This document shows positions 11,301-20,178 of a stretch of DNA of 64,000 bases, piece by piece. The translations under genes and the position numbers were made by a program. Source of the DNA: Rhizobiales bacterium 62-17 (GTDB lineage Bacteria; Pseudomonadota; Alphaproteobacteria; Rhizobiales; Beijerinckiaceae); assembly GCA_001898965.1 (NCBI GenBank), contig MKVW01000003.1:485705-549704 (forward strand). Reading direction: 5' to 3'. Position 1 is the first letter of the stretch, and each line of letters begins with the position of its first letter. A model generated the notes under the pieces. It was not told where the DNA came from, searched no databases, and saw only the letters and a program-made list of their open reading frames with translations.

Positions 11301-11318
11301 TATCTTAATCTCAAGATA
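11301..11318. promoter_or_regulatory. MarR-like palindrome in the divergent esterase promoter
   Basis: TATCTT-AATCTC-AAGATA is an 18-base near-palindrome in a clearly AT-rich stretch between two divergent genes. The TTATCTTAA half also occurs about 15 bases upstream. Spacing and sequence resemble sites of dimeric winged-helix (MarR-type) regulators, but no such regulator gene is adjacent. Confidence 0.4.
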
Positions 11319-11361
11319 GTTACTCATAGACTTTGCGGTTATAGACTTAAGGAGAGGGCAT

Positions 11362-11997
11362 ATGGGCTCCGATGTCTCGTTCAAAGCGGTTGCCGACGAA
11401 TTCGAGGCGGCGTGGAACGACCCGCGTCACAGCCGCTTCGAGCTGCCGGCGATCGCGGTCAACAGCAAGCTGCGCGAGAAATATACCGTGGCGCCATCGG
11501 TGCGGATGTCGCGCGCCAAGCTCTGGGACATGGAGCGTCAGAAGGCCTGGGATCCCGCGAGCTTCATTCCTTATGTGGTGTCGACGGGGAAGTCCTGGGG
11601 ACGTCACACCTTGAAGGATGGCACGGACCGTTTCTTCCGCTCGTCCGAACAGGTCGGCTGGATCGATCCCAACGTGCGCGGCACGGTGCTGGAAGAGGTG
11701 CTGATCGACAACGATACGCAGCGGATTTTCTTCATGGGCCGCGCTGCGTTTCCCGATGCGGCGGGCCAGCTTCTAAAAGCGGGCGACTTTCAGCCGCTCT
11801 TCCATGTCGAACATGCGGCCGCCGGCGACGACAATGACCCGCTGAATCTCTGGCGCATCGTCGTTCTCACCGAGACCTATGACGAGCGCTATACCGAGCC
11901 CTTCAAGGACATGGTGCGCCAGGGCTGGCTGCCGGGCTTCGTCGAAATCTACATCGAACGCGAGTTCAACTGTAAGCTGACACGCAAGGCGGCTTGA
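11362..11997 (+). CDS. Conserved-looking protein of unknown function
   Basis: I do not recognise this 211-residue protein. It has no signal peptide or membrane segment and should be cytoplasmic. It is rich in aromatic and charged residues, with several Trp-containing motifs (KSWGRHTLKDG, VGWIDPN, NLWRIVVLTETYDERY, RQGWLPGF) of the kind found in a compact folded enzyme or ligand-binding domain. The start follows a GGAGAGGGCAT ribosome site. It is divergent from the secreted esterase and may share its control region. A hydrolase or an SRPBCC-like ligand binder is possible, but neither is supported by a motif I can name. Confidence 0.7.
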   Translation: MGSDVSFKAVADEFEAAWNDPRHSRFELPAIAVNSKLREKYTVAPSVRMSRAKLWDMERQKAWDPASFIPYVVSTGKSWGRHTLKDGTDRFFRSSEQVGWIDPNVRGTVLEEVLIDNDTQRIFFMGRAAFPDAAGQLLKAGDFQPLFHVEHAAAGDDNDPLNLWRIVVLTETYDERYTEPFKDMVRQGWLPGFVEIYIEREFNCKLTRKAA

Positions 11998-12007
11998 TCG
12001 CCTTCTT

Positions 12008-12391
12008 TTAGAGGACCAGTTTGCTGCCGGCGATCTTGACGCGCGGCAGGCTTTCCAGATCGACAGTGTCCAGGCAGCGCACGTTGATCGCCCAGCCTTT
12101 GAAGGGTTTTATTCCCGCCGCGCGTTCGGCCGCTGTTGGCGCACTCGGTTTGCGGAACGGCAGGATGCCGCAAGTCTTGCAAAAATAGTCTTCCGCCGTT
12201 TCCGTTCCCCAGCGATAGACCGTCATGTTTTCGGGCGGGGTTAATAGGCGTAGGGCCGTCTCCGGCACGCGGAAGGTCAGCGCGCCGCGTCGTCGGCAGA
12301 CCGAGCAGTCGCAGATGCGCACGTGGTCGATTTCGGCTTCGACCTCGAAGCGAACCGCGCCGCAGTGACAGGAGCCGTGATGAATCGCCAT
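12008..12391 (-). CDS. GFA family (CENP-V/Gfa domain) zinc protein
   Basis: A 127-residue single-domain protein of the glutathione-dependent formaldehyde-activating (GFA) superfamily. Three pairs of zinc-type cysteines are visible: GSCHCGAV at the N terminus, ICDCSVCRRRGAL, and YFCKTCGI. Only the original Gfa has been linked to formaldehyde-glutathione conversion, and most members are uncharacterised, so a thiol or formaldehyde role is only a family-level guess. It lies downstream of the RidA gene on the same strand with a 32-base gap and is probably co-transcribed. Confidence 0.85.
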   Translation of the reverse strand: MAIHHGSCHCGAVRFEVEAEIDHVRICDCSVCRRRGALTFRVPETALRLLTPPENMTVYRWGTETAEDYFCKTCGILPFRKPSAPTAAERAAGIKPFKGWAINVRCLDTVDLESLPRVKIAGSKLVL

Positions 12392-12423
12392 CCTCTCAGT
12401 ATAGCGCGGGCGCCCGCAATCGA

Positions 12424-12822
12424 TCAGGTGGGCTGGGGCAGGCGCGCGATGACTTTAATCTCGAAATCGAAGCCCGCCAGCCAGTTCACGCCCACTGCTG
12501 TCCAATTCGGGTAGGGCGCGTCGCCGATTGCCTTCAATCGAATGGCGGTCACCGTCTCCCATTGCTTGGCTGGGTCGGTGTGGAAGCTGGTAACGTCAAC
12601 GACATCGTCGAACGTGCAGCCGGCCGCCTTGAGCACGGCGTTTAGATTGTCGAAAGCGAGTTGGACCTGCTTTTCGAAGATCGGCTCCGGCGATCCGTCT
12701 TCGCGGCTGCCAACCTGACCTGATACGAACAGTAAGTCGCCCGAGCGAATGGCCGCCGAATAGCGGTTGATTTCATAGAGCGCCTGGCGGCCGGCGGGAA
12801 AGATCGCTTCGCGTTTGGCCAA
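12424..12822 (-). CDS. RidA family enamine/imine deaminase-like protein
   Basis: A 132-residue RidA/YjgF-type protein; members hydrolyse reactive enamines or imines released by PLP enzymes. Family features include LLFVSGQVG near residue 35, the N-(L)-A-V-L-K-A-A-G segment, and the C-terminal PNWTAVGVNWLAGFDFEIKVIA, though the usual catalytic Arg is not obvious (the site reads NWTAVGV), so activity may differ. I chose a TTG start because AAAGGA lies 8 bases before it and the product then has normal family length. An in-frame ATG 16 codons upstream lies in the promoter region. Confidence 0.85.
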   Translation of the reverse strand: MAKREAIFPAGRQALYEINRYSAAIRSGDLLFVSGQVGSREDGSPEPIFEKQVQLAFDNLNAVLKAAGCTFDDVVDVTSFHTDPAKQWETVTAIRLKAIGDAPYPNWTAVGVNWLAGFDFEIKVIARLPQPT

Positions 12823-12911
12823 TTTTTCATTCCTTTTCAAATGAGTAATTTGACCCGCTTCAAGCTGCAAAAGGCTTGGCTTCAGGTCCTCTGCGCCGTC
12901 GGCATATCGGT

Positions 12912-12951
12912 ACGTACGCAGCGTACGTCAATAGATATACGTGGCGTATGT
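12912..12951. promoter_or_regulatory. Two tandem operator-like palindromes between divergent genes
   Basis: Site 1 is the perfect 17-base palindrome ACGTACGC-A-GCGTACGT (12912-12928). Site 2, ATATACGTGGCGTATGT (12935-12951), matches it at most positions and has perfect inner arms ATACG-TGG-CGTAT. Their 23-base offset puts both on about the same face of the DNA. Such alternating TACGTA cores are typical of TetR-family sites. They lie upstream of the RidA/GFA unit and of the LigT-like gene; no tetR gene is adjacent. Confidence 0.55.
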
Positions 12952-13039
12952 AATTTTCGATGCCGTGAGGCTTGCGCTAAGTTCTTTGTTTGTTCTATTT
13001 CATGCACAGGGGACCTGCACGCGGCGTGGAGTAGGCGTC

Positions 13040-13645
13040 ATGCAGGGCGCATTCGATTTCTATCGCGATCTTCCGGGCCGGCCGAAACATCCGGAGCGGA
13101 TGTTTTTCGCTTTGTTTCCGGATGGCGAGACGGCGATTTTAGCCGAACGGTGCGGGCAGCTCTTTCGCAGCCAGCACAGTCTGCCGGGGCAGCCGCTTCT
13201 GACGGAGCGGTTGCATATCTCCTTGCAGATGGTTGGCGACTATAAGCGGCTGCGTGGCAAGTTTCTATTCGCGGCGCGGCAGGCAGCTCAAGCGATTGTG
13301 ATGCGCCCGTTCGAGGTGACGCTGTCGGGCATTTCGACGTTTGACGAGACGCGTCCCGACTGGCATCCGCTGGTGTTGCTGGCCGAGGGCCATGCGTTGC
13401 GCGACTTGCAGCGACGTTTGGGTGTGGCGATGAACGGGATCGGCTTGCATTCAGCCGATGACTTTACCCCGCATATGACGCTTTCTTATGGTCCAAACAC
13501 GATCCGACCGCGCGAAATCGAGCCGATCCGTTTCGTGGTGAGAGAGTTCTGCCTCGTTCACAACGAACGCTGGCTCGGTCGGCTCGGCACTTATCATCTG
13601 CTTGAGCGTTGGCCTTTGATGGCATCCGCAAATTTCACGGGTTAA
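13040..13645 (+). CDS. 2'-5' RNA ligase / LigT-like phosphoesterase family protein
   Basis: A 201-residue protein of the 2H phosphoesterase superfamily, which ligates or hydrolyses 2',5' or cyclic phosphodiesters in RNA. The two defining His motifs are visible: LHISLQ near residue 64 and PHMTLSY near residue 150. The front part (RMFFALFPDG) fits the first strand of the fold. The open frame continues 33 codons upstream, but I start at MQGAFDFY because GGAG lies 8 bases before that ATG and the two upstream palindromes would otherwise overlap coding sequence. Confidence 0.85.
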   Translation: MQGAFDFYRDLPGRPKHPERMFFALFPDGETAILAERCGQLFRSQHSLPGQPLLTERLHISLQMVGDYKRLRGKFLFAARQAAQAIVMRPFEVTLSGISTFDETRPDWHPLVLLAEGHALRDLQRRLGVAMNGIGLHSADDFTPHMTLSYGPNTIRPREIEPIRFVVREFCLVHNERWLGRLGTYHLLERWPLMASANFTG

Positions 13646-13809
13646 ACGCCGGCCTTCAGCATCGCCTTGGCATTGACCTCGTGACAGGCCCAGGGATAGA
13701 AGAAGCGGCCCGAAACGAGAGCTGGTCGGATGGTTAGCCCGGCCGCTTCCAAGAGGAAGCATTCTCGACCTAGCGGATCCAGGACAGGGCATCGCTTATG
13801 CCGATGCAT
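13642..13809 (-). CDS. Possible small protein (55 residues) or 3' remnant of a gene
   Basis: A short minus-strand frame from ATG to TAA encodes a strikingly protein-like sequence that includes CPVLDPLGRECFLLEAAG, RFFYPWACHEVNAKAML and a C-terminal KAGV, with two Cys-containing motifs. An in-frame stop lies four codons upstream, so it cannot be longer now. A GAGAAG stretch before the ATG could serve as a weak ribosome site. It overlaps the LigT gene stop by four bases and starts only 26 bases from the divergent MFS start, leaving no room for a normal promoter. It may therefore be the truncated tail of an older gene. I do not recognise the family. Confidence 0.4.
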   Translation of the reverse strand: MHRHKRCPVLDPLGRECFLLEAAGLTIRPALVSGRFFYPWACHEVNAKAMLKAGV

Positions 13810-13835
13810 CCGCTTCTCTTGTCAAAGCTGACCCT

Positions 13836-15299
13836 ATGAACGTTCAAGACAATAACGACCTTCGCCCGGACGAGAGGCTCGGCCGTAGCGAAAAGCAGGC
13901 GATCGTGATTGGCGTTCTCGTCGTCATGCTGTTGGCGGCGATCGATCAGACCATCGTCACGCCAGCCATGCCAACCATCGGCAGTGCGCTTGGCGATAGC
14001 GAATATCTGCCCTGGATCATCACCGCCTATCTGTTGACCGCCACCGCTTCGGCGCCGCTCTATGGCAAGATCTCAGACAGCTACGGCCGACGGCCGGTGA
14101 TCGCCGCGGCGGTCGTCATCTTTCTCCTGGGTTCGGTGATCTCCGCGCTTTCGCCGACGATGCTCATTCTGATCGTCGGTCGTGCCGTGCAGGGCTTGGG
14201 CGGCGGTGGCCTGCTGGTTCTGGCGCAAACCGTCATTGGCGACACGGTGCCGCCACGCGAACGAGCCGCGTATGCCGGCTATATTTCGGCGACCTGGGCA
14301 ATCGCCAGCCTGGCCGGCCCGCTGCTCGGCGGCTTCTTCGCCGAGCGTTGGCATTGGTCGCTGATCTTCTGGGTCAATATTCCGCTGGGCATCGGCGCTC
14401 TATTCATTCTCGCCGGTCCTCTTAAAAAGCTCGCCGTGCCGACGCATCGCCATCGTCTCGATTTCGTCGGCGGTCTGCTCACGCTGGCCGCCACGACAAC
14501 CTTGATGCTGGCGCTGACCTGGGGCGGCGGCATTTATCCGTGGCTTTCGCCTGTCATTCTGTCTCTGCTCGGCGCGTCGTTCGTTCTCTGGCTGCTGTTC
14601 GTGTTCTGGCTCAATCGGGTGGAAGAACCGCTGATCCCGCTCGAAGTGCTGCGCAACCCCATCGTCGCGGCCGCCACATTGGCCTGTTTCTTCGGCATGG
14701 GCGGCAGCCTGGCCGTCGCCGTTTATGTGCCGATTTATTTGCAGTCGCATCTCGGTCTGTCGGTGGCGGCGTCCGGCGTGGCGCTGGTCGCCTACATTAT
14801 GGGGACGACCGTCGGCAGCGCCGTCATCGGCAAAATGGTGGCGCATGTGCCGCGCTATAAATATCTCGCTGTCGGCGGTTACGCGCTTGCTGCCGTCTGC
14901 CTGACCGTGCTGGCGCTGCAATCCACCACGGCCTCGCTGCTGCTGACGGAAACGCTTCTCTTCGTTGCCGGCTTCGGCATGGGCTCGATGTTCCCGATCG
15001 GCACCGTCACAGTTCAGAACGCCGTCGACTACCGCCATCTGGGGGTCGCCACAGCCGTGTTGAGTTTCATGCGCAATCTGGGCAGTGCGCTTGGCGTGGC
15101 CGCAGTCGGGGCTATCGCATTGGCGAGCGGCCTGCCGGGCTTGCGCGAGGGCGCCACGGACAATGCTGCTGTGGAACTCGCGACTGCAAGCGCGTTCCGC
15201 GACATCTTCCTGGCCGGTGCGGTCATCTCGGCGCTGGCGGCGCTCTGCTTCCTCGCCCTGAAGGAAATTCCGCTGCGCGCGACCGTGAAGGGCGAGTAG
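13836..15299 (+). CDS. MFS multidrug exporter, DHA2 (EmrB/QacA) type
   Basis: A 487-residue, 14-helix drug:proton antiporter. The DHA2 pattern is clear: LLAAIDQTIVTPAMPTI in helix 1 (motif with the conserved Asp), YGKISDSYGRRPVI for motif A, and GRAVQGLGGGGLLVLAQTV for motif B. The end is cytoplasmic and charged. There is no partner EmrA-type membrane-fusion gene next to it, so it may work alone across the inner membrane. The region just upstream has no clear ribosome site, so the true start or a leader could differ slightly. Confidence 0.88.
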   Translation: MNVQDNNDLRPDERLGRSEKQAIVIGVLVVMLLAAIDQTIVTPAMPTIGSALGDSEYLPWIITAYLLTATASAPLYGKISDSYGRRPVIAAAVVIFLLGSVISALSPTMLILIVGRAVQGLGGGGLLVLAQTVIGDTVPPRERAAYAGYISATWAIASLAGPLLGGFFAERWHWSLIFWVNIPLGIGALFILAGPLKKLAVPTHRHRLDFVGGLLTLAATTTLMLALTWGGGIYPWLSPVILSLLGASFVLWLLFVFWLNRVEEPLIPLEVLRNPIVAAATLACFFGMGGSLAVAVYVPIYLQSHLGLSVAASGVALVAYIMGTTVGSAVIGKMVAHVPRYKYLAVGGYALAAVCLTVLALQSTTASLLLTETLLFVAGFGMGSMFPIGTVTVQNAVDYRHLGVATAVLSFMRNLGSALGVAAVGAIALASGLPGLREGATDNAAVELATASAFRDIFLAGAVISALAALCFLALKEIPLRATVKGE

Positions 15300-15302
15300 C
15301 GC

Positions 15303-15638
15303 TTAGGAGGAATATTCCGGCCGGGTCGGGGTGAAGACGTCGAGATTCATCACCGGCTCGTCGCCGATCACTTCGCCCCAATGTTCGACATTCGGCGGCA
15401 CGACGAGAACGCTGCCGGGCCCGAGGATATGTTCCTCGCCGCCGACGACGAATTTGATCTTGCCGCTGATGATATAGGCGATCTGTTCGTGCGGATGCGA
15501 GTGCGGCCGCGGTTCATGGCCGGGCATTAGCCGATTGATGGCGATGGTGGCGCCGGTGCCGGAAAAGCCCTTGCGGTCGACGCCCGTGCGCACATGCGTC
15601 CAGTCCGTCTTGCTCCAGTCGATCTTGGCGATGTCCAT
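15303..15638 (-). CDS. Cupin domain protein
   Basis: A 111-residue single-cupin protein. Motif 1 reads PRPHSHPHEQIAYIISGKIKF and motif 2 GPGSVLVVPPNVEHWGEV, giving three histidines and a glutamate for a divalent metal. It is the last gene of the HyuAB/Liv operon, 33 bases after the permease gene, so it may bind or convert the imported compound or a product of it. I start at the ATG of MDIAKIDW, which has AAGAAAGGA before it; a TTG six codons upstream overlaps that ribosome site. Confidence 0.85.
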   Translation of the reverse strand: MDIAKIDWSKTDWTHVRTGVDRKGFSGTGATIAINRLMPGHEPRPHSHPHEQIAYIISGKIKFVVGGEEHILGPGSVLVVPPNVEHWGEVIGDEPVMNLDVFTPTRPEYSS

Positions 15639-15671
15639 GGCATATCCTTTCTTCAAGTCTCGTGGATCATA

Positions 15672-16550
15672 TCACTTACTGGCGCCGACGATGCCGCCGG
15701 GGCGCAGAAACAGGAAAATCAACAGCATCGACAGGGCCGCGACATTTTTCAGCCCGGAACCGAACCCGGCGATGGCGGCGGCTTGTACGACGCCCAGCAA
15801 CAGGCCGCCGAGAAAGGCGCCGGAGGGTTTGCCGAAACCGCCGACGATGGCGGCTATGAAGCCGGAGATGGCGAAGGGCACGCCGACATTGAAGGCAGTA
15901 TATTGCGTCGGCGTGATCAAGACGCCGGCGAGCGCGCCAAGGCCGGCGCTGAGCGCGAAAGAGAGCGCCAGCATGCGCTTGACCGGAATGCCTTGCAGCG
16001 CCGCCGCTTCACGGTCGATGGCGCAGGCGCGCATCGCCTTGCCGGTCTTGGTCTTCTGAAAGAAGACGGCGAGGCCGGCGACGATCAGGCAGGAGGTGAC
16101 GAGAATCCAGATCAGTTGCAGGCTCACCGCGACGCCGCCGAATTTCAACGGCGGCAGATCGGTGAAAACGGGCAGGGTGCGGGGCTGGTCGCCGACGGCC
16201 AGCAAAGTCGCGCGCTCGACGACGATCTGCGCCGCCAGTGTCGCCAGGATCATGACGAACATAGTGGCGTTGCGGTCCCACAAGGGACGCACGACGACCC
16301 GTTCCAGCACCGTGCCTGAAATCGCCACTAAAAGAATGGCGATGATGGCGGCGATGGGAAGCGGTAGGCCCAACCGGGTCAGCGCCACTTGCGTGATCAT
16401 GCCGCCCAGCATGACGAAAGCGCCCTGGGCGAAATTGACGATGCCGCTGGCGTTGTAGATGACGCAGAAACCGATGCCGATCAGGCCGTAGATGCAGCCG
16501 GTGCCGAGACCGCTGACCAGGACTTGCGCGAAGTAAGTAAAGTCAGACAT
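15672..16550 (-). CDS. Liv-type ABC transporter permease (LivH-like)
   Basis: A 292-residue inner-membrane permease of the branched-chain/hydrophobic amino-acid-amide ABC family, with about eight helices and the LivH-type region GLGTGCIYGLIGIGFCVIYNASG near the N terminus. It pairs with the LivM-like permease of the same operon. The start is the ATG of MSDFTYFAQ, which overlaps the end of the ATPase gene by eight bases; the longer frame adds six unlikely residues. The cargo is judged from the adjacent hyuAB genes to be a cyclic amide or a related amino compound. Confidence 0.9.
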   Translation of the reverse strand: MSDFTYFAQVLVSGLGTGCIYGLIGIGFCVIYNASGIVNFAQGAFVMLGGMITQVALTRLGLPLPIAAIIAILLVAISGTVLERVVVRPLWDRNATMFVMILATLAAQIVVERATLLAVGDQPRTLPVFTDLPPLKFGGVAVSLQLIWILVTSCLIVAGLAVFFQKTKTGKAMRACAIDREAAALQGIPVKRMLALSFALSAGLGALAGVLITPTQYTAFNVGVPFAISGFIAAIVGGFGKPSGAFLGGLLLGVVQAAAIAGFGSGLKNVAALSMLLIFLFLRPGGIVGASK

Positions 16551-17319
16551 CGGCAATCTCCACGCCACCGAGATAGGCTTCGAGAACCGCCGGATGCGCC
16601 CGCACTTCCGCCGGCGTGCCTTCGGCGATCTTGCGGCCGAAATCGAGCACGATCACCCGATCGGCCACGGACATGACGAGCGACATATCGTGTTCGATGA
16701 GGAGAACGGTGACGCCGCTGGCGGCGATCTGCCGGATCATCGCGGCAAGATGTTTGGATTCATTGGCATCGAGTCCGGCGGCCGGCTCATCCAGCAGGAT
16801 CAGGCGCGGTTGCGCCGCCAGGGCACGCACCAGTTCGAGCAGGCGTTGCTGGCCGTAGGACAGAATTTTGGCCGGCCGGTCGGCGAGGTGCGACAGCCGG
16901 GCCAGATCGAGCAGTTCGCGCGCCTTAGCTTCGACCTGCGCTTCTTCCGCACGTGTCGCGCGCGGCCGCAGCACGGCGGCGAGCAGGCCGCTCGATGTGT
17001 GCAAGTGCTGGCCGACTTTCACATTGTCGAGCACGCTCATTTCGGGAAAGAGCTGCACGAGCTGGAAGGTGCGCACCAGGCCGCGCGCGGCGAGCTTGTC
17101 GGGCGTCAGTCCGACGATATTGTCATCCTCGAAACGGATGGTGCCTTCGGTCGGCGGCAGAAAGCCGGAGATGAGGCTGAACAGGGTCGTCTTGCCGGCG
17201 CCGTTCGGGCCGATGACCGCCGTTACGCCGTCGACGGGAACATCGAAACTGACCTCGCCGACAGCGACGAGGCCGCCGAAGCGCTTGGTCAGATTGTTGA
17301 TCGACAGGCGCGTGATCAT
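16543..17319 (-). CDS. Liv-type ABC transporter ATPase (LivG-like)
   Basis: A 258-residue ATPase with Walker A IGPNGAGKTT near residue 37, signature LSYGQQRLLEL and Walker B LILLDEPAAGLD. The short C-terminal tail (HPAVLEAYLGG) is typical of LivG rather than LivF. It overlaps both neighbouring permease genes by a few bases, showing tight translational coupling within the importer operon. Confidence 0.9.
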   Translation of the reverse strand: MITRLSINNLTKRFGGLVAVGEVSFDVPVDGVTAVIGPNGAGKTTLFSLISGFLPPTEGTIRFEDDNIVGLTPDKLAARGLVRTFQLVQLFPEMSVLDNVKVGQHLHTSSGLLAAVLRPRATRAEEAQVEAKARELLDLARLSHLADRPAKILSYGQQRLLELVRALAAQPRLILLDEPAAGLDANESKHLAAMIRQIAASGVTVLLIEHDMSLVMSVADRVIVLDFGRKIAEGTPAEVRAHPAVLEAYLGGVEIADV

Positions 17320-18273
17320 GACGCGCTCCCGGTTCGTTCGCGGCGCTCGAAGAAAGCGGCGAGGCCGCGTGGGGCATAGATGAGCAGAAGGATGAGGGCC
17401 GTTCCATAGAACAGGTCTTGATAGTCCTTGAAGCCGCGCAGCACTTCCGGCAGCAGGCTGATCAGGAGCGCACCGATCAGAGGGCCGGCGATGCTGCCGA
17501 TGCCGCCGACATAGAGCATGGTGAAGCCGAGGATGACCATGTGCAGCCCGAAGACTTCCGGGCTGACATAGCCGACCACATGCACGAACAATGCGCCGGC
17601 TAGCGCGGCGAAGGCGGCGGCGGTGAGGAAAGCGATCAGTTTGGTGCGCGATACGTTGATGCCCAGCGCCAGCGCCGCATTCTCCGAAGCGCCCAGCGCC
17701 AGAAAAGCGCGGCCCATGCGCGAGGATTTGATGCGTGCGGCGATGAAGACCGCAAGCAGCGCGACGATGGAAAGGATCGCGAGCTGGCCGCGATCGGAAA
17801 TGATCTCATAGGAGCCGATGCCCAAAGGCGGAATGCCGGAGATGCCGAGATAGCCTTGCGTCATCGACTGCCATTCGACGGCGATTTCATAGGTGATGAG
17901 ACCGATGGCCAGGGTCGCCATGGCGAGATAGTGGCCTTTGAGGCGCAGGGTCGGATAGCCGATGATTAAAGCGATCACGACGGCCAGTACGATGCCGGCG
18001 ATCATCGCGGGCAACACGGGCCAGTTGTAGGTGGTCGTCAAAATGGCCGATGCATAACCGCCAAGCCCGGCGAAGGCGTTCTGGCCGAAGGAGACCTGAT
18101 TGGCAAAACCCATGAACAGGTTCAACCCGGTGACGAAGACCACATAGACGAGGGCGAAGGCGATGACCGTCGCGACATAGCCGCCGACGATGAAGGCATA
18201 GCCGACGATGGCGGCCGAGACCGCCCAAGGCAGAAGCTGCAAAGGCCAAGCGCGGAGCAGCAGGCCGGCGCGC

Positions 18274-18992
<719 letters not shown>

Positions 18993-18996
<4 letters not shown>

Positions 18997-20135
18997 TCCA
19001 CGACCTTGGGCTTGCCGTTGGCAATGGTGGCGATGAAGAACGGATTGACCGTGAGGCCCTGGTGCACGGTGGCGCTCATATTGTAGACGCCCGTCGTGCC
19101 TTGGAAGCCGGTCAATTGTTCCAATGCGTCGCGGACCGCCGGACCGTCGAAGGACTTCGCCTTCTCGATGGCGGCGACCGTCAGCATCACGCCGTCCCAG
19201 CCGCGCGAGGCCCAGTTCGGATCGCGGTCCGTGAACTTGGCGTGCCAGGGCTTGAGGAAGCGGCCGATCTCGGTTTTCAGCGCGCCATCGGGCAGGGCGT
19301 CAAAGACCTGCGACGGCGAGGCGACGAAGAAGAACTTGTCGCCGAGCACATCGGCCACCGGCTTGAAGACGGCGATGTCCTCAAGGCTCGTCAGCAGCAG
19401 CAGGTTGGAGCCGAGCTGCTTGATGTTCTTGGCGGCGGTCAACGTGGTGCCGCCGAGGCCGATCTTCAGGATTGCGCCGGCGCCCGCCGCCTGCATCTTG
19501 GCGATCTGCACGGAAAGGTCCGCATCGTCTTGCTTGTATTGCTCGACGCCGACGACCTCGATGCCATATTCGGCCGCCGCTTTCTCCGCGACGCCCTTCT
19601 GCAGATTGGCATAGGGAGTGGGGTCGTGCAGCACGCCGACCTTGCGGATGTTGGTCTTATTCTTGAGATATTCATAGCGCTTGGTGATTTCGAACCCGGC
19701 CGGCGGCAGGGTCGAGAACGCCCATTTCACCTGGTCGGGCTGCTGCGGCAGGATGGAGCAGAGCACCATCGGCACTTGCGCGCGCACGACCAGGCCAGCG
19801 GCGGCGAAATTGCCGGCGGAGACGCAGCCCGAGATGAAGATGTTGACTTTGTCGGAGGTCAGCATCTTGCGATAGACCGTCACCGCTTCCTGCGGTTCGG
19901 AACGATTGTCCTCGACGATCACTTCCAGCTTGCGGCCATTAACGCCGCCTTTGGCATTGATGGCGGCGGCGGCCAGCTCGACGCCATCGCGCCAGGCGCG
20001 GTCGACGGTTGCCGCATAGCCGGTGAGGCCGGCGGAAATGCCGATCTTATAGGTCTCCTGCGCGTTGGCGGCCGAAGCGGTGAGGACGGCAGCAAAGCCG
20101 GCGGCAGCAAAAGCCGCGTAATGTCTCCCTTGCAT
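18993..20135 (-). CDS. Periplasmic substrate-binding protein of the Liv-type ABC transporter
   Basis: A 380-residue type I periplasmic binding protein (Leu/Ile/Val-binding-like). The chosen ATG starts a clean signal peptide ending at ANAQET and is preceded by AGGAGAGGGAGA. The longer open frame adds 33 unlikely residues. Family segments include KIGISAGLTGYAATVDRAW at the start of the mature protein, GGVNGRKLEVIVEDNRS, and MLTSDKVNIFISGCVSAG. It should deliver the cargo to the LivFGHM-like complex encoded downstream. Its cargo may be 5-oxoproline, a hydantoin, or another small amide, judging from hyuAB. Confidence 0.88.
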
Positions 20136-20178
20136 ATTCTTTCTCCCTCTCCTGTTTATGCGTAGATCAGTCATTGCA

